From contig CM043697.1 of assembly GCA_023935145.1 (NCBI GenBank), positions 56,559,501-56,623,500 on the forward strand: a stretch of 64,000 bases of DNA, given 5' to 3'. Shown piece after piece: positions 10,916 to 23,294 of this stretch. The position numbers were made by a program, and so were the translations under genes. Every line of letters begins with the position of its first letter. Positions within the stretch are counted from its first letter, which is position 1. This stretch comes from Bretschneidera sinensis. Taxonomy: Eukaryota; Streptophyta; Magnoliopsida; Brassicales; Akaniaceae. The notes under the pieces are model-generated. The model searched no databases. It saw nothing but the letters and a program-made list of their open reading frames with translations, and was not told the DNA's origin.

Positions 10916-12765
10916 AAATGGTGGACATAACAATGTTGGTTTATCTTAGTGCAACCCATTCTTTTGCATCCAGTGTTTAAGAAGTCTACTGATGTATTTA
11001 TTAGTGCTTTAATGCATAATATTATTGTTGAAGTTCCCACTAGAGATAGAGTGATAATCATAAATGTTTACAAGGGTTGTGTGACTCGTATCAGTAATAG
11101 AGAGTTTGAAGTTGATTTATTTTCTTTGAATATGGTTGATTTTGATTTGCTTTTGGAAATAAATTGGTTGTCGGTGTATCATGTTTGGGTTGATTGTTTT
11201 AAGGAAAATGTACTGCTCAGGATACCTGGACAAAAGGAGTTTAACTTTCAGGGAAAACGCGAGATATTTGAAAATTGTCTTATTTCTGCCCCAACTGCTA
11301 GTAAATGTTTAAAGAAGAATGTGCGGGCTATTTTGCATATGTGGTGGATTTTAGAAATGATAGTAGAGAGTTGGAGGAAATCTTAGTAGTGAAAGATTTT
11401 TTTGATGTATTTCTTGATGAGTTGTTTAATTTGTCTCCCAGTAGGGAGATTAAATTCTCTATTGATGTGATACCAGGTTCATCACATATATCTATAGCAC
11501 CCTACAGAGTGACATCCACTGAATTAAGAGAGTTGAAAGTTCAAGAGTTGTTAGATAAACAATTTATTCGATTTTGTGTGTCGCCTTGGGGAGCCCTATG
11601 TTGTTTGTAAAGAAGAAAGATGGAATGATGTGATTGTGTATGGACTATAGATAGTTGAATAAGATAATATTAAGAATAAATATCCTTTATCCAGGATAGA
11701 TGATTTATTTGAGAAGTTATAGGAAACAAGGCTATTTTCTAAGATAGACCTGAGATAAGGTTATCACCAATTAAGGATAGAGGAGGGAGACGTGCTTAAG
11801 ATTGTTCTTAGGACATGTTATGGTTATAAGTTTCTTGTGATACCATTTGGATTAACTTATATTACAGTTGCATTCATAGACTTGATGAATAGAGTGTTTA
11901 AACTATCTTAACAAGTTTATTGTTTGTATTTGACATTCTGGTATATTCTAAGAATAAAGAACAACATGTGAAGAATTTAGAAATAGTGTTGGAGATTCTG
12001 AGGAAAGAGAGGTTATATGTGAAATTTTCTAAATTTGAATTTTGACTTAATAAAGTTACTTTCTTGAGACATGTAGTGTCAGGAAATTGTATAACAGTTG
12101 ATCTACAAAAGGTAGAGACAATGTTGAGTTGGGATAGACCAACTAAGGTGACTGAGATTAGAATCTTCTTGGGGTTAGCAAGTTATTGTAGAAGATTCAT
12201 TCAGAATTTTTCTATTATAACGGTACTGTTGACTAGGTTGACCAGGAAAGAGGTAAGATTTGTATGGTCTAGGGAGTGTAAGAAAAGTTTTCAATTACCA
12301 AAGAAGAAATTGACTACAACTCCAGTATTGATGCTTCCTTCTAGTAATGGAGGATTTGTGTTGTATAATAATGCATCTTATCAAGGGTTGGGATGTTTGT
12401 TGATGCAACTTGGGAAGGTAATGGCATATGCTTTTAGGCAATAGAAGAATCATGAAAGAAATTACCCGACTCATGACTTAGAGTTGGCTGTCATAGTGTT
12501 TGGTTTGAAGATTTGGAGATATTACCTGTATGAAGCCACTTGTGAGATATTTACTGACTATAAGAGTTTGATATACTTAAATACCCAGAGAGGATTGAAT
12601 TTGAGATAGATGAGGTGGATAGAATTCATTAGTGGCTGTGACTGTACAATTCACTATCATCCAGGGAAGGCTAATATAGTAGCTGATGCATTGAGTAGAA
12701 AATCTACAAGAAGATTAACTGCTATTGAAAGTCATGACGTGAAATTGATGATAGATTTAAGAGAG
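10916..12765 (+). pseudogene. TK2 protease, RT and RNase H
   Basis: Protease-like text at 10935-11400 includes YLSATHSFASSV and the conserved VDFDLLLEINWLSVYHVWVDC. The linker and RT start at 11395-11610 (DVFLDELFNLSPSREIKFSIDVIPG...LKVQELLDKQFIRFCVSPWGA). RT fingers and palm follow with frameshifts to about 12070. The active site near 11922-11949 reads F-V/I-F-D-I-L-V-Y-S: one codon pair is missing, so only one of the two catalytic aspartates remains. The open piece 12064-12444 covers connection and RNase H start (VTEIRIFLGLASYCRRFI, VLYNNASYQGLGCLL). RNase H ends at 12610-12760 with CTIHYHPGKANIVADALSRKS. Confidence 0.85.
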
Positions 12766-12789
12766 ATAAGAATGAAGTTGAATACAAGT

Positions 12790-14153
12790 GATAGAGGATT
12801 ATTGTTAGAAAATATCGTTGTACGGTCATCCATAGTAAAATGCAAGGTAGATATGAGGAGATAGTGAAGATTGAGCATAAAGTGCTTAGTAGAAAGCAAT
12901 ATGAGTCCAAAATTGGAAATAATGATATTTTTATATTGAAACATAGGATTCATGTTCCCAATGATGTAGAGTTGAGAAATGAGATATTGAGAGAAGCACA
13001 TGATGATGTATGTTCAATGCAACTGAACAACAATAAGATGTATAGAGGATTGAGACAGAATTACTGGTGGTCAAAATTGAAGAGGGATATAGCTTAATAT
13101 ATTTCAAGATGTTTGGTTTGTCAGCAAGCGAAGTCAGAGAACAAACATCCGGGAGGCTTACTACAGCCTTTTTCTGTGCTCGAATGACCATGGAAAAATG
13201 TGAGCATGGATTTTGTTTATGGATTTCTCCATACCTAGAAAGGTCACAATACAGTGTACGTGATAGTAGATAGACTTTCTAAGTCATCTCAATTTCTTCC
13301 AATTAAAACTAATTGGAGTCCTAAAACGTTTGTTGAACTGTATGTAGCTGAGATGGTAAGATTGCATGGGGTACCTTTGAGCATAGTATCAGATGGAAAT
13401 TCTAGATTTATATCTAGATTCTGAAATGCCTTTAGAAAGCCATAGGTACACAGTTGCAGTTTAGTACAACTTTTCATTCTCAAACAGATGAGCTGACAGA
13501 AAATATTATTAGATTACCAGAAGATATGTTGAGGACAAATATGATGAGTTTCTTTGTGAGTTCGGATGCTTACTTGCCCCTGATTGAATTTGCTTATAAT
13601 AATCAACATCAATCTAGTATTGGAATGACACCGTTTGAAGCATTGTATGGTAGGATGTTTAGAATTCCTATATGTTAGGAAGAAGTGGAGAGAGAGAAAT
13701 GTATTTGGTCCATAAATTATTGAGTTAACAAATGAGAGGATCAAACTAGTTAGAGAAGCATTAAAGTAGCACAGAGTAGACTGAATAGCTATACTGATAA
13801 TAGTATAAGACCTCTTGAGTTTCAAATAGGTGGTTAAGTGTATTTAAAAATATCTCTATGGAAAGGTGTATTAAGATTTAAAAATAAAAGAAAGTTGAGT
13901 CCGAGGTATGTGGGACCCTATGAGGTTGTTGAGAAAGTTGGCCTAATTGTGCATAGCCTGGATTTGCCTCTAGGTTCGAAACAGTTACATAACATATTTC
14001 ACGTTTCACTTTTGCGAAATCATTTACATGATGAATCTCATAATATTTCGAGCGTAGCTGTAGAAATTCAGGAAGGTTTGACTTTTATACAAGTAGCAAT
14101 AAGAAATTTAGACAGAAAAGAACAAGACGAAATTTTTATAAGGTGGGTAGAAT
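12790..14153 (+). pseudogene. TK2 integrase with C-terminal chromodomain-like tail
   Basis: The zinc-binding H2C2 region spans about 12955-13135 (YRGLRQNYWWSKLKRDIA, then ISRCLVCQQAKSENKHPGG in another frame). Core-domain text continues over 13140-13680 in shifting frames (VELYVAEMVRLHGVPLSIVSD, then YLPLIEFAYNNQHQSSIGMT and FEALYGRMFRIPIC). The C-terminal open piece 13838-14158 has [36 protein letters not shown] and VAIRNLDRKEQDE, matching the GPF/Y module and the start of a chromodomain-like tail. Stops at several points inactivate it. It runs directly into the 3' LTR at 14154. Confidence 0.85.
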
Positions 14154-14560
14154 TGTAATACTCGTATTCTTAAGCTATGGGTAAAGAAACAATTTGATAA
14201 ATATGGCATAAAATTAAAATAATATATATACATGAAAGATTATTATTGAATAAAATAATTCTTTTGAAAAAAAAATGGACACCTAGTGGATAAAAAAAAA
14301 GGTTGTGCACGTGTAACGTGAAGAAAATGAAAACTGTGACAGTCGATATATGCTGGAGATAAATAAAAATCGTGACAGCTGGTATATGCTGGAGATAAAT
14401 GAAAATTGTGACAGCCGATATATACTGGAGATAAATGAAAACCATGACAGCCGGTATATGCTGAAAATAAATGAAAACCGTGACAGCCGAAACATGCAGG
14501 AGATAAATGAAAACCGTGATAGCTGGTATATGCTAGAGATAAATGAAAACCGTGACAGCT
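14154..14560 (+). repeat. TK2 3' LTR, first part
   Basis: It starts TGTAATACTCG directly after the integrase tail. After about 150 bases it jumps (deletion of roughly 0.9 kb against the 5' LTR) into seven copies of the 36-bp minisatellite and stops at CAGCT (14556-14560), where TK3 inserted. The LTR resumes at 28566 with the same CAGCT and the next bases of a minisatellite unit. Confidence 0.85.
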
Positions 14561-14790
14561 ATTAATACCCGTATTTGTAAGTAAGGGTAAAAAAGTAATT
14601 TAATAAATATGATATGAAATTAAAAATAATATATTTACACGAAGAATTTAGTATTGAATAAAATAATTCAAAAAAAAATTGGAATCGTCCAGAATTGGAA
14701 TCAGAAGAAAGGAAAAAAAAGAAGTCAAATAAATGTGGCAGCAGGTGGCAGCACCTACTGCCAAGTAAATTGTGGGAGGCTGTATGTCTT
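14561..14790 (+). repeat. TK3 5' LTR, first part
   Basis: About 230 bases match 27027-27211 at the start of the TK3 3' LTR, including the imperfect hairpin GGCAGCAGGT...ACCTACTGCC (14737-14762) and GTGGGAGGCTGTATGTCT. It is cut inside a second hairpin by TK4; the last five bases GTCTT (14786-14790) would be the TK4 target site. Confidence 0.8.
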
Positions 14791-17173
14791 TGTAATACCC
14801 GAAATCATAAAGTAAGGGTAAAAAATTAATTTAATAATATGACATGAAATTTAAATAATATATTTAAGCAAAAAATTTAGTATTAAATAAAATAATTCTT
14901 TTGAAAAAAACGGATGCGTGGGGAGTGTAGTTACAAAGAAATAAAAAGAAAGATAATAAATATATATATTTATATTTTTCGAAAAAAAGAAAAAAAAAAC
15001 GGATGTGCAAGACTTCCAGAAATGAAAGGAAGGAAAAACTGTTAAATTAAAAATTAATTATAGTGAAAAAAAGAAGTAAAAAAAAAAAAGAAAAGGTGTA
15101 AACATGGCAGTAAGTGTTGCCACTTGCTGCCAAATAATGAAGGCATTTTTTTCCATGGCTTACAAGTGTAATGTTGAGCCTTGCATGCCCTCCAGAAAAG
15201 ACAAATTCATGGAGGACATATGGAGACTATTTAAGACAAATAAAAAAAAAAAGTATAGTATATATACTTATAAATATGTAAGCGTAAATTTATCTATGAG
15301 ATTTTGTTTAGTTTTTCTTCAAAATTTTTTTATTTCTTTAAACATTTGGGGACCCAAAAAAATGTTGAAAGGACAAAATTTTGAAGGGGTTTACTACGAA
15401 ATTTCATAGAAAATCTGAGAAGTTATCAGAAAAATAAAAGGTAATAACATAACGTTTATTTTTGAATTTCTGACATTTATGAAGTTTCTCTAAATTCAAA
15501 GTGAGAATTTTCAAAGTGTGGTTTATAACGAATTGAAGAATAAATTATAAATTTAATATAAATACAATGTCAGGTGTTGACGATCTACAATCAGGGGAAT
15601 TTCTGAGAGAAACGGGAAAGGGCAAGGAAGTGATCCACGGGTAACTTTAAGTACTACGTGGTGAGTTAGATTTACTTTAAGTAGTCTAAATAAAAAATGA
15701 AATATCTAGTGATAATATTAAATTTAATTATTAGTGTATATTTTGGTAATAGATAAAGATTTGGTTGACAGATATGTTATGAATATTGGACACGTAGAAA
15801 AATTATTATGTGAGAAGAAATATTATTATAATAATAAGTTGATTTAATAATGATGGTGATAAATAAATTCTTGATGAGTTATGGTTGATGTTTTGATACG
15901 ATTTATGAGGAGATGAAATTTAATGCATCTTGACAAACTCTGGTGGATGATTTGATGTGATTTGGGATGAAATTAGTGGATCCTGACAAGCTTTAATTGA
16001 TGATTTGATGTAATTTGGGATGAGAGGAATTTAGTGAAAATTTTTATATAAATTGAGAAAAAACAGGATAGCAAGTCTGAATACATGCTTGCTTTTATTT
16101 TATTATTGATGTGCATATTTCATATCATTGTTCATGTTCATATACATTTAATAATATAACAGAAAGAACCAGGAAGGGGCCAATATAATGGAACAACCGT
16201 GACAGCCGGTATATGCTGGAAATAAAAGGGACACCATGACAGCCGGTATATGCTGGAAATAAATTCTGTAACAGCCGGGATAAGCTGTAAAGAACTAGGA
16301 ATGGGCCAATCTAAGATAATAATAACCTGTCGATAGGTGGGAAGATGTTCCCATCATAAGCATTCATGCATTGCATCCGTGTTAATTATTGCTTGCATTA
16401 TTAAAATGCTGATGTGTGGTATATTATTATGAATTTATTTATAGATGGATGAGTCTCCCAGAGAGAGACAGTTACAGTAAGAAAAAGAGGAAAAGACATA
16501 GAAATATGATAATATGGTGATTATTTAAATGTTAGACATTATGCTATTATCCAGTTATGGTGAGAAAGAAACAGAGAATGATAAGAACCATCTAAATGGT
16601 GGACTCTATGATGTGAACCTCATTTCGAGGTAATTATGAGATAATTGATAGTTTTAAGGTTAACCAATGAATGAGAAGAAGAGATTGATAGAGAATGAAT
16701 CTTATGACATGTGTAGTAATAATAGAAAGTTATCATCAAGTTATGTAAAATATAAATGATTAAATATAAAAAGGGCTATTATGCAAACTGAATACTTTTA
16801 GTAATTTTAATTCTCTGAGCTTGTAAAGCTCACCTCTCATTGTACAATGATTTCAGGTAGCAGGAATGACAAATAGTTTGATGAGTTGAGGTTCAAACTA
16901 AACCATTATCTGTAAGCCATATATGTGTCAACATCCTCAGACTAATGAGAAAAGAAAATAAAAATTTATTTGTAAATATTCATGCATTTTACGTTTTATA
17001 GAATGTTTAAATATCAGATTGATGTAATTCCCCTGTTGAGGGTTGAGGATTTATTATGTAAAAATTTCTTTTGGTGTTGTTTATTTTCTTTGTTGTATAT
17101 ATGTGTCGTGCTGGGATTTTCAAAATGTGATGACAATATCTCGAGGGTGGCTAACCCAAGATAGGTCGTTACA
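14791..17173 (+). repeat. TK4 5' LTR (2.4 kb)
   Basis: It starts TGTAATACCCG and ends GGTCGTTACA, followed by ATTTTGGTATCAAAGC (Met primer site). It carries an imperfect hairpin at 15103-15130 (GGCAGTAAGTG...CACTTGCTGCC), an A/T-rich TATA-like stretch near 15255-15275, decayed 36-bp units at 16193-16290 and the CTCTGAGCTTGTAAAGCTCA block near 16813. It is the most complete LTR of the nest. Confidence 0.9.
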
Positions 17174-17275
17174 ATTTTGGTATCAAAGCTAGGTTTTATG
17201 ATTCTGTAGACTGCATAAAAAGAAAGAAAGTGGAAGATTAAAATAAATTATATTTTAATAAACAGTCTAAGGAGG

Positions 17276-18480
17276 ACATGTGGATGTGCTAGAGCTAGAT
17301 TTAGAGTTAGAGTTGTTGATTTGAGAGGCCGTGGTAGGCCCTAAATATTTCTGACAAGTTGAGGTTGAGTCTGAATCTGTGATTCCTAGACATGAATGTG
17401 TTGGCAATATAATTGTTAATATTAAAGGTTTGAGAGAATATGAAATTGAAATAGATGAGCTAAGATAAGTTCTTGCACATGCTCTTGAGAAGATAAATGT
17501 AACAAATGATAGAATTGATAGCTTATAGCATAGGCTTGATGAACAGGCTAGAGCAGTTCCTGAGGTTGTTAATCCAGTAATGTTAGACGGTTAAAAAAGG
17601 GGAAAAGTGAGTTTACGCACGAGACGCAGATATGTTGTTTTGTTAGATATATTAAGTTGAATTTCTTATTTATTTAAGGATATATTAATTCTTTTAAGCC
17701 TGAGTTTTGGAGAAACTTGTAGAGACATTATTTGGTATTTTACTAGTAACTGATAGGCAGATGATTGCCTTTGCTTCGTTTGAGTTAGAAAAAGAAGTTT
17801 TAGAATGGTGGAAGGATATTCTTCCCAGAGTAAATGCAGATATTGATAAACCTTTAACCTGAAATAAGTTTGAGGAGGTTTTCCTTGATAAATATTTTCC
17901 TTAGACCTTTAGAGCCCAACAAGATAGAGATTTTATTTATTTGAGGCAAATAGGTTGATTGTGACTCAGTATGATAAGAAATTTGTGGCTCTATCGAGGT
18001 TTGTACCGAAAATGGTAGACCTAGAGGAGAAGGAGTGCAAGAGGTTCATAGATGAACTATGTTTTAAGAATTTATCAAAACTATCTTACATGAGGTATAT
18101 GAATTATCTCAAATTGGTGGTTACAACATTTCAGATTGAGAAGGATATGATGAAAATTAGAGGTAGGAGGAATCGACGGAAGAGATCTACATTTGAAAAA
18201 CCCAGAGGTGGTACTAGTATGAGTGTGCAGGGTGGGAGACCACCCAGAAGAGGCGTTCCTTGTTACAAGAAAATGTAATACAGAGTCAGAGGCAAGCAGG
18301 ATCTGTTACTTCTGTGGCTCGGGGTAATATTGGTGGGACTTTTAGATTTGGGAGACGGGTTATGGGAACTGGAAATTATAGTAAATGTCGGAGTGTACTA
18401 CTTAGAAGATGTGATAACGTGATAAAAATATTAGAACGTGTTATGGATGTAATCCGATAAGATATTTATCATATAATTGT
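17276..18480 (+). pseudogene. TK4 gag
   Basis: Gag fragments in order: a degenerate N-terminus from about 17276, FASFELEKEVLEWWKDIL (about 17775), and the open piece 17955-18278 with MIVTQYDKKFVALSRFVPKM, KECKRFIDELC and a basic stretch (RGRRNRRKRSTFEK). A second short piece (18260-18460) is out of frame. No CCHC knuckle is visible. It is interrupted by many stops. Confidence 0.75.
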
Positions 18481-18499
18481 TCCAATTTGAGGTGCTTTG

Positions 18500-20350
18500 T
18501 ATATAGAGAAGGTGGACATATCAATGTTGGTTGATCTTGGTGCAACCAATTCTGTTGCATCCAGTATTTAAATGAAGTTTATTGAAGTATGTATTAGTCA
18601 TTGGATGCAAAATATTTTTGTTGAAGTTCCCACTAGAGATAGTGATAATCATAAACGCTTACAAGGGTTGTGTGATTCATATTAGTGATAGAAAAATCTG
18701 AAGCTGATTTATTACTTTTGAATATGATAGATCTTCATTCGATTTTGGGAAAGCATTGGTTGTCGACGTAGTACGATTGGGTTGATTGTTCCAGAAAGAA
18801 GATAGCGTTCTAGATATGGACATGAGGAGTTTAATTTCAGAGAGAACATAAAATACTCTCGAACTATCTCATTTTGCTCTGACCACTAGGAGATGGTTGG
18901 AGAAGGGTTGTGAAGAGTATTTGACATACATAATGGATTCTAAAAAGGAAAATAGGAAGTTAGAATAAATCTTAGTGATGAAAGATTTTTCTAATATAAT
19001 TCTTGATGAGTTGTCGAGGTTGCCTCCAAGTGGGGAGATTAAATTCTCTATTGATGTGATACCAGGATTATCACATATATTTTTAATAGCACCCTGCAGA
19101 GTGACGCCCAATGAGTTAAGAGAGTTGAAGGTTCAAGAATTTTTAAATAAACAATTTATCGGGCCTAATGTATTTGGTAAGCCCGTGTATTGTTCGTGAA
19201 GGAGGAAAATGGAACAGTGAGACTGTGTATAGACTACAGATAGTTGAATGAGAACAAATATTTTTTACTTAGGATAAATAAATTGTTTGAGCAGTTGCAA
19301 GGAGTGGAAGTATTTTCTAAGATAAACCTAAGATCATGTTATCACCAGTTGAGGATAGAGAAGAGAGACGTGCCTAAAACTGTTTTTAGGACATGTTATG
19401 GTCATAAGTTTTTGTGATGTCATTTAGATTGACTAATGTTCCAGAAACATTCATGGACTTGATGAATAAAATGTCTGAACCATTTCTTTATAATCTTGTG
19501 GTTGTGTTCATTAATGACATTCTAATATATTCTAAGAAGGAAGAATAACATGTGAAACGTTAAACAGTGTGTTGGAGATTCTGAGGAGAGAGAAATTATA
19601 TGCAAAGTTTTCTAAGTGTGAGTGTTGGCTGAATGAAACAATTTTCTTGAAACATATAATATCGAAAAATGGTATAACAGTTGATCCATAAAAGGTAAAT
19701 GTAATGTTAAGTTGGGAGAGATCAATTAATGTGACTGAGATTATAATCTTATTGGGGTTAGCTGGTTATTATAGAAGATTCTTTCAGAATTTACTATTAT
19801 CGTAATACTGTTGAATAGACTGACCAGGAAGGAGGTGAGATTTGTATGGTGATGGAAGTGTAAGAAAATTTTCCAATTTCTAAAGGAGAAATCTATTACA
19901 GTTCCAGTATTGGTGTTTCCTTTTGGTGATAAAGGATTTGTGGTGTATAGTGATATGTCACATCAATGATTGGGATATGTGTAACATAGGAGTGCTGTGG
20001 CCTATACTTCTAGGCGATTGAGTATTCATGATAGAAATTTCTCTGCTTATGACTTAGAGTTGGCTGTTATAGTGTTTACTTTAAAGATTGGAGACATCAT
20101 CTATATGGAGCCACTTGTGAGATATTCATGGGTTATAAGAGTTTGACATACGTACCTACCTAGAGAGAGTTGAATTTGAGGCAAATATGATAGATGGAGT
20201 TGATTAATAACGATGATTGTACAATTTGCTATCATCTAGAAAATGATAAGGTGATAGCTGATGTATTGAGTAGAAAGTCTACAAGAAGATTGTCTGCTAT
20301 TGGGAGTCCTGATGTAAAATTGATGATAGATTTAAAAGAGATAAGAATGA
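18500..20350 (+). pseudogene. TK4 protease, RT and RNase H
   Basis: The protease region near 18525-18790 shows DLGATNSVASS. The linker and RT start is open at 18975-19199 (SRLPPSGEIKFSIDVIPG, LRELKVQEFLNKQFIGP). RT runs to about 19670. Its active site (19501-19530) reads [11 protein letters not shown], an Asp-to-Asn change at the first catalytic aspartate. RNase H text follows ([10 protein letters not shown] near 20048) and ends with LINNDDCTICYHLENDKVIADVLSRKS (20197-20277). Inactive by stops and by the active-site change. Confidence 0.85.
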
Positions 20351-21505
20351 AGTTGAATATCAGTAATAGAGGATCATGGTTAAATAATATGGTTGTACAG
20401 TCACCTATAGCAAAATGCTTTAGAAGATGTAAAGTAGAGATGAAGAGATAGAAAAGATTAAGCATTGAGTGCTTACTAGAGAGCAATATGAGTTCAAAAT
20501 TTGAAATGATGGTATTTTGGTATTGGAACATGGATTGTGTTCCCATTGAAGCTGAGTTGAAAAAGAAGATATTGAGAAAGGTACATGATGATGAAGATTC
20601 GATACAACCAAATAACAATAAGAAGTATAGAAGATTGAGACAAAATTTCTAGTGGTCAGGATTGAAAAGTAAGATGTAGCTGATATTGTGAGGTTGTATG
20701 GAGCACCATAAAGAATAGTGTCAAATAGAGATATTGGATTTACATTTTGGTTTTAGAGAGGCTTTTAGAAAGCCACGGGTACGTAGTTGCAACTTATTAT
20801 AATTTTTCATACTTAGATAGAAAGGATTATTACATGCCATGGGTACTAGAAGATATGTTAAAGGCAAATGTGATGAGTTTTTCAGTAAGTTGGGATGCTT
20901 ACATGCCATCAATTGAAATTGCTTATAATAATTAGTATCAAACTAATATTAGGATGACACTGATTGAGAAATTGTATGGTAGGAGGTGTAGAACTCCTAG
21001 ATGTTGGGAAGAAATAGGAAAGAGGAATATATCTGGTCCATAAATTATTGAGTTAACAACTGAGAGGATCAAATTGCTTAGAGAGAACCGTAAAGCAACA
21101 CAGAGTAGACCGAACAGTTATGCTGATAATAGAAGAAGACCTCTCGAGTTCCAAGTTGGTGATTGAGTAGTTTTGAAGATATCTCCGTGGAAGGGAGTGT
21201 TGAGATTTAAAAAGAAAGGAAAGCTGAGCCCGAGATTGTAGGGCCCTATGAGGTGATTGAGAGAATTGGGCCAGTAGCATATCGATTGGATTGCTTTCGA
21301 AATTAAAGCAACTACATAATGTATTTCAAGTGTCACTGCTGAGAAAATACTTACATGATGAATCCCATAGTATCTCGAATCAGGTGATAGAAATTCAGGA
21401 AGATTTGACTTTTATGCAAGCACCGGTCAAAATCCTAGACAAAAAGAAACAAGTCTTGTGCAACAAAGTCATTATGTTGATTCAAATATTATGGCAAAAT
21501 AAAGA
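20351..21505 (+). pseudogene. TK4 integrase with internal deletion
   Basis: After the zinc-binding region (RLRQNF near 20634) the text reads GATGTAGCTGATATTGTGAGG (20673-20693) and then follows the part that encodes VELYVAEMVRLHGVP in TK2. About 255 bases, holding the end of the zinc domain and the first catalytic aspartate, are missing between two ATGTAGCTGA copies. The core then continues with YMPSIEIAYNN (20901-20933), and the C-terminal module includes [24 protein letters not shown] (21303-21374) and VKILDKKKQVL. TK3 has the same first junction. Confidence 0.8.
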
Positions 21506-23198
21506 TGTTGAAGAGATTTACTACGGAATTTCGTAGAGAATCAGGAAAAACTATCAGAAAAACAGAAGGTAATAACATAGTGTTTATTTTTGAATTTTTA
21601 ACGTACACGAAATTCCTGGAATTCAATGTGGGAATTTTCAAAGGGTATAGTTTACGAAGAATTGATGAAATAAGTAGAAATTTAATACAAATATTTTGTC
21701 AGGTGTTGACGATCAACAACCAAGAAAAATTTCTGAGATGAACGGGAAAAGCAAGGAGGTGATCCACGGGTAGCTTTAAGTGCTACGTGGTGAGTTGGAT
21801 TTACTTTAAGTAATCTAAATAAAAATCAAATATCTAGTAATAATATTAAAATAAATTATCATCTTATGCTTTGGTGGTAGATAAAAATTAAATGGATAGG
21901 TTTGATATGAACATTGGACATGTAGAAAATTATTATGTGAAAAGAGATATTTTTGGAATAATAAGTTGATTTAATAATAAAAGCGATAAGTGAAATTCTT
22001 GATGAGCTATGGTTGATGTTTTGATACGAATTTTGAGGAGATGAATTTTAGTAGATCTTACCAAGATTTAATGGATGATTTGATGTGATTTGTGATGAAA
22101 TTTAATGGATCTTGACAAGCTTTAATGGATGATTTGATGTGATTTGGGATGAGAGGATTTTAGTGGAATTCTTATATAATTCGAGAAAAATCAAGATAGT
22201 CAATCTAGATATTTTAATTCATGTGGTTTTTATATTACTGTTCATATGCATATATTATATTATTGTTCATATGCATATGCATTAAATAAGATAACCGAAA
22301 GAACCAAGAAGGGGCCGGTCTAATTGAAAAACCGTGAAAGCCAGTAAATGTTAGAAATAAAAGGGACACCGCGATAGCTGGTATATACTGGAAATAAATT
22401 CTGTAACAGCCGGGATAAGCTGTAAAGATCTGGGAGGGATCCGGTCTAAGATAATAATAACATGTCGATATGTAGGAAGACGTTCCCATAATAATAATTT
22501 ACACATTGCATCTGTTTTAATTATTGCTTGCATTATTGAAATGCTTATGTGTGATGTGTTATTGTGAATTTATTTATAGATGGATGAGTCTCACAGAGAG
22601 ACAGTTATGGTGATAAGAGCCATCTAAATGGTAGACTTTATGATGTGAACCTCATGGCGAGGTAATTATGTGATAATTGATGACCTTGATGTGATTCAAT
22701 AAATAAGAAGAAGAGATTAATAGAGAATGAGACTTATGATATGTGTAGTGATAATGGAATGCTAGTATCAAGTTGTATGAAATATAAATGATAAAATATT
22801 GAAAGACTATTTACACAGAATGAGTACTTCCAGTAAATTTAATTCACTGAGCTTGTGAAGCTCACCCCTCATTGTACAATGATTTCAGGTAGCAGGCATG
22901 ACAAGTAGTCTGGTAGGTTGAGAGTTAGACAAAATCTTTTTCTGTAAGTCATGTATATGTCAACATTCTCAGACTAATGAGAAAATAAAAAAAAATATTA
23001 GTAAATATTCATGCATTTACGTGTGTATAATGTTCAAATATCAGATTGATGTAACTCCCTTGTTGAGGGTTGAGAATTGATGTAAATTTTTTCTTTTGGT
23101 GTTATTTATTTTTATTGTTGCATATATGTGTCGTACTGAGATTTTCAAAATGTGATGACATCGTCTCGGGGGTGACCAACCCAGGATGGGTCGTTACA
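21505..23198 (+). repeat. TK3 5' LTR, second part
   Basis: About 1.7 kb matches the later part of the TK LTRs, nearest to 27470-28565. It includes decayed minisatellite units (about 22327-22410), CACTGAGCTTGTGAAGCTCA near 22845 and the end GTCGTTACA at 23198. It is followed by a perfect Met primer site, so it served as the 5' LTR of the TK3 internal region. Confidence 0.8.
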
Positions 23199-23202
23199 AT
23201 TT

Positions 23203-23214
23203 TGGTATCAGAGC
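23203..23214 (+). promoter_or_regulatory. TK3 primer binding site (initiator-Met tRNA)
   Basis: TGGTATCAGAGC begins four bases after the LTR end. It matches the 3' end of plant initiator-Met tRNA exactly and is the best-preserved primer site in the nest. Confidence 0.85.
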
Positions 23215-23294
23215 ATTAGGTTTTATGATTCTATAGACTGCATAAAAAGTAAGAAAGTGGAAGATTAAAATAAATTATATTTTAATAGTCTGAG

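Larger units (their letters stand above)
14791..21505 (+). mobile_element. TK4: innermost gypsy element, 3' LTR lost
   Basis: It has a complete LTR at 14791-17173 and gag-pol to about 21500, but no 3' LTR of its own. The end of its integrase tail (WQNKDVEE, about 21490) runs straight into the middle of the TK3 5' LTR at about 21505. A short stretch, TTGAAGAGATTTACTACGG, fits both sides of the junction, suggesting a deletion by microhomology that removed the TK4 3' LTR and about 0.7 kb of TK3 LTR. The right target duplication was lost with it. Confidence 0.75.

Noticed and set aside
14350..14565. Repeat protein of EINENRDS units
   Set aside because: It is the 36-bp minisatellite in frame by chance (36 is a multiple of three) within the TK2 3' LTR.
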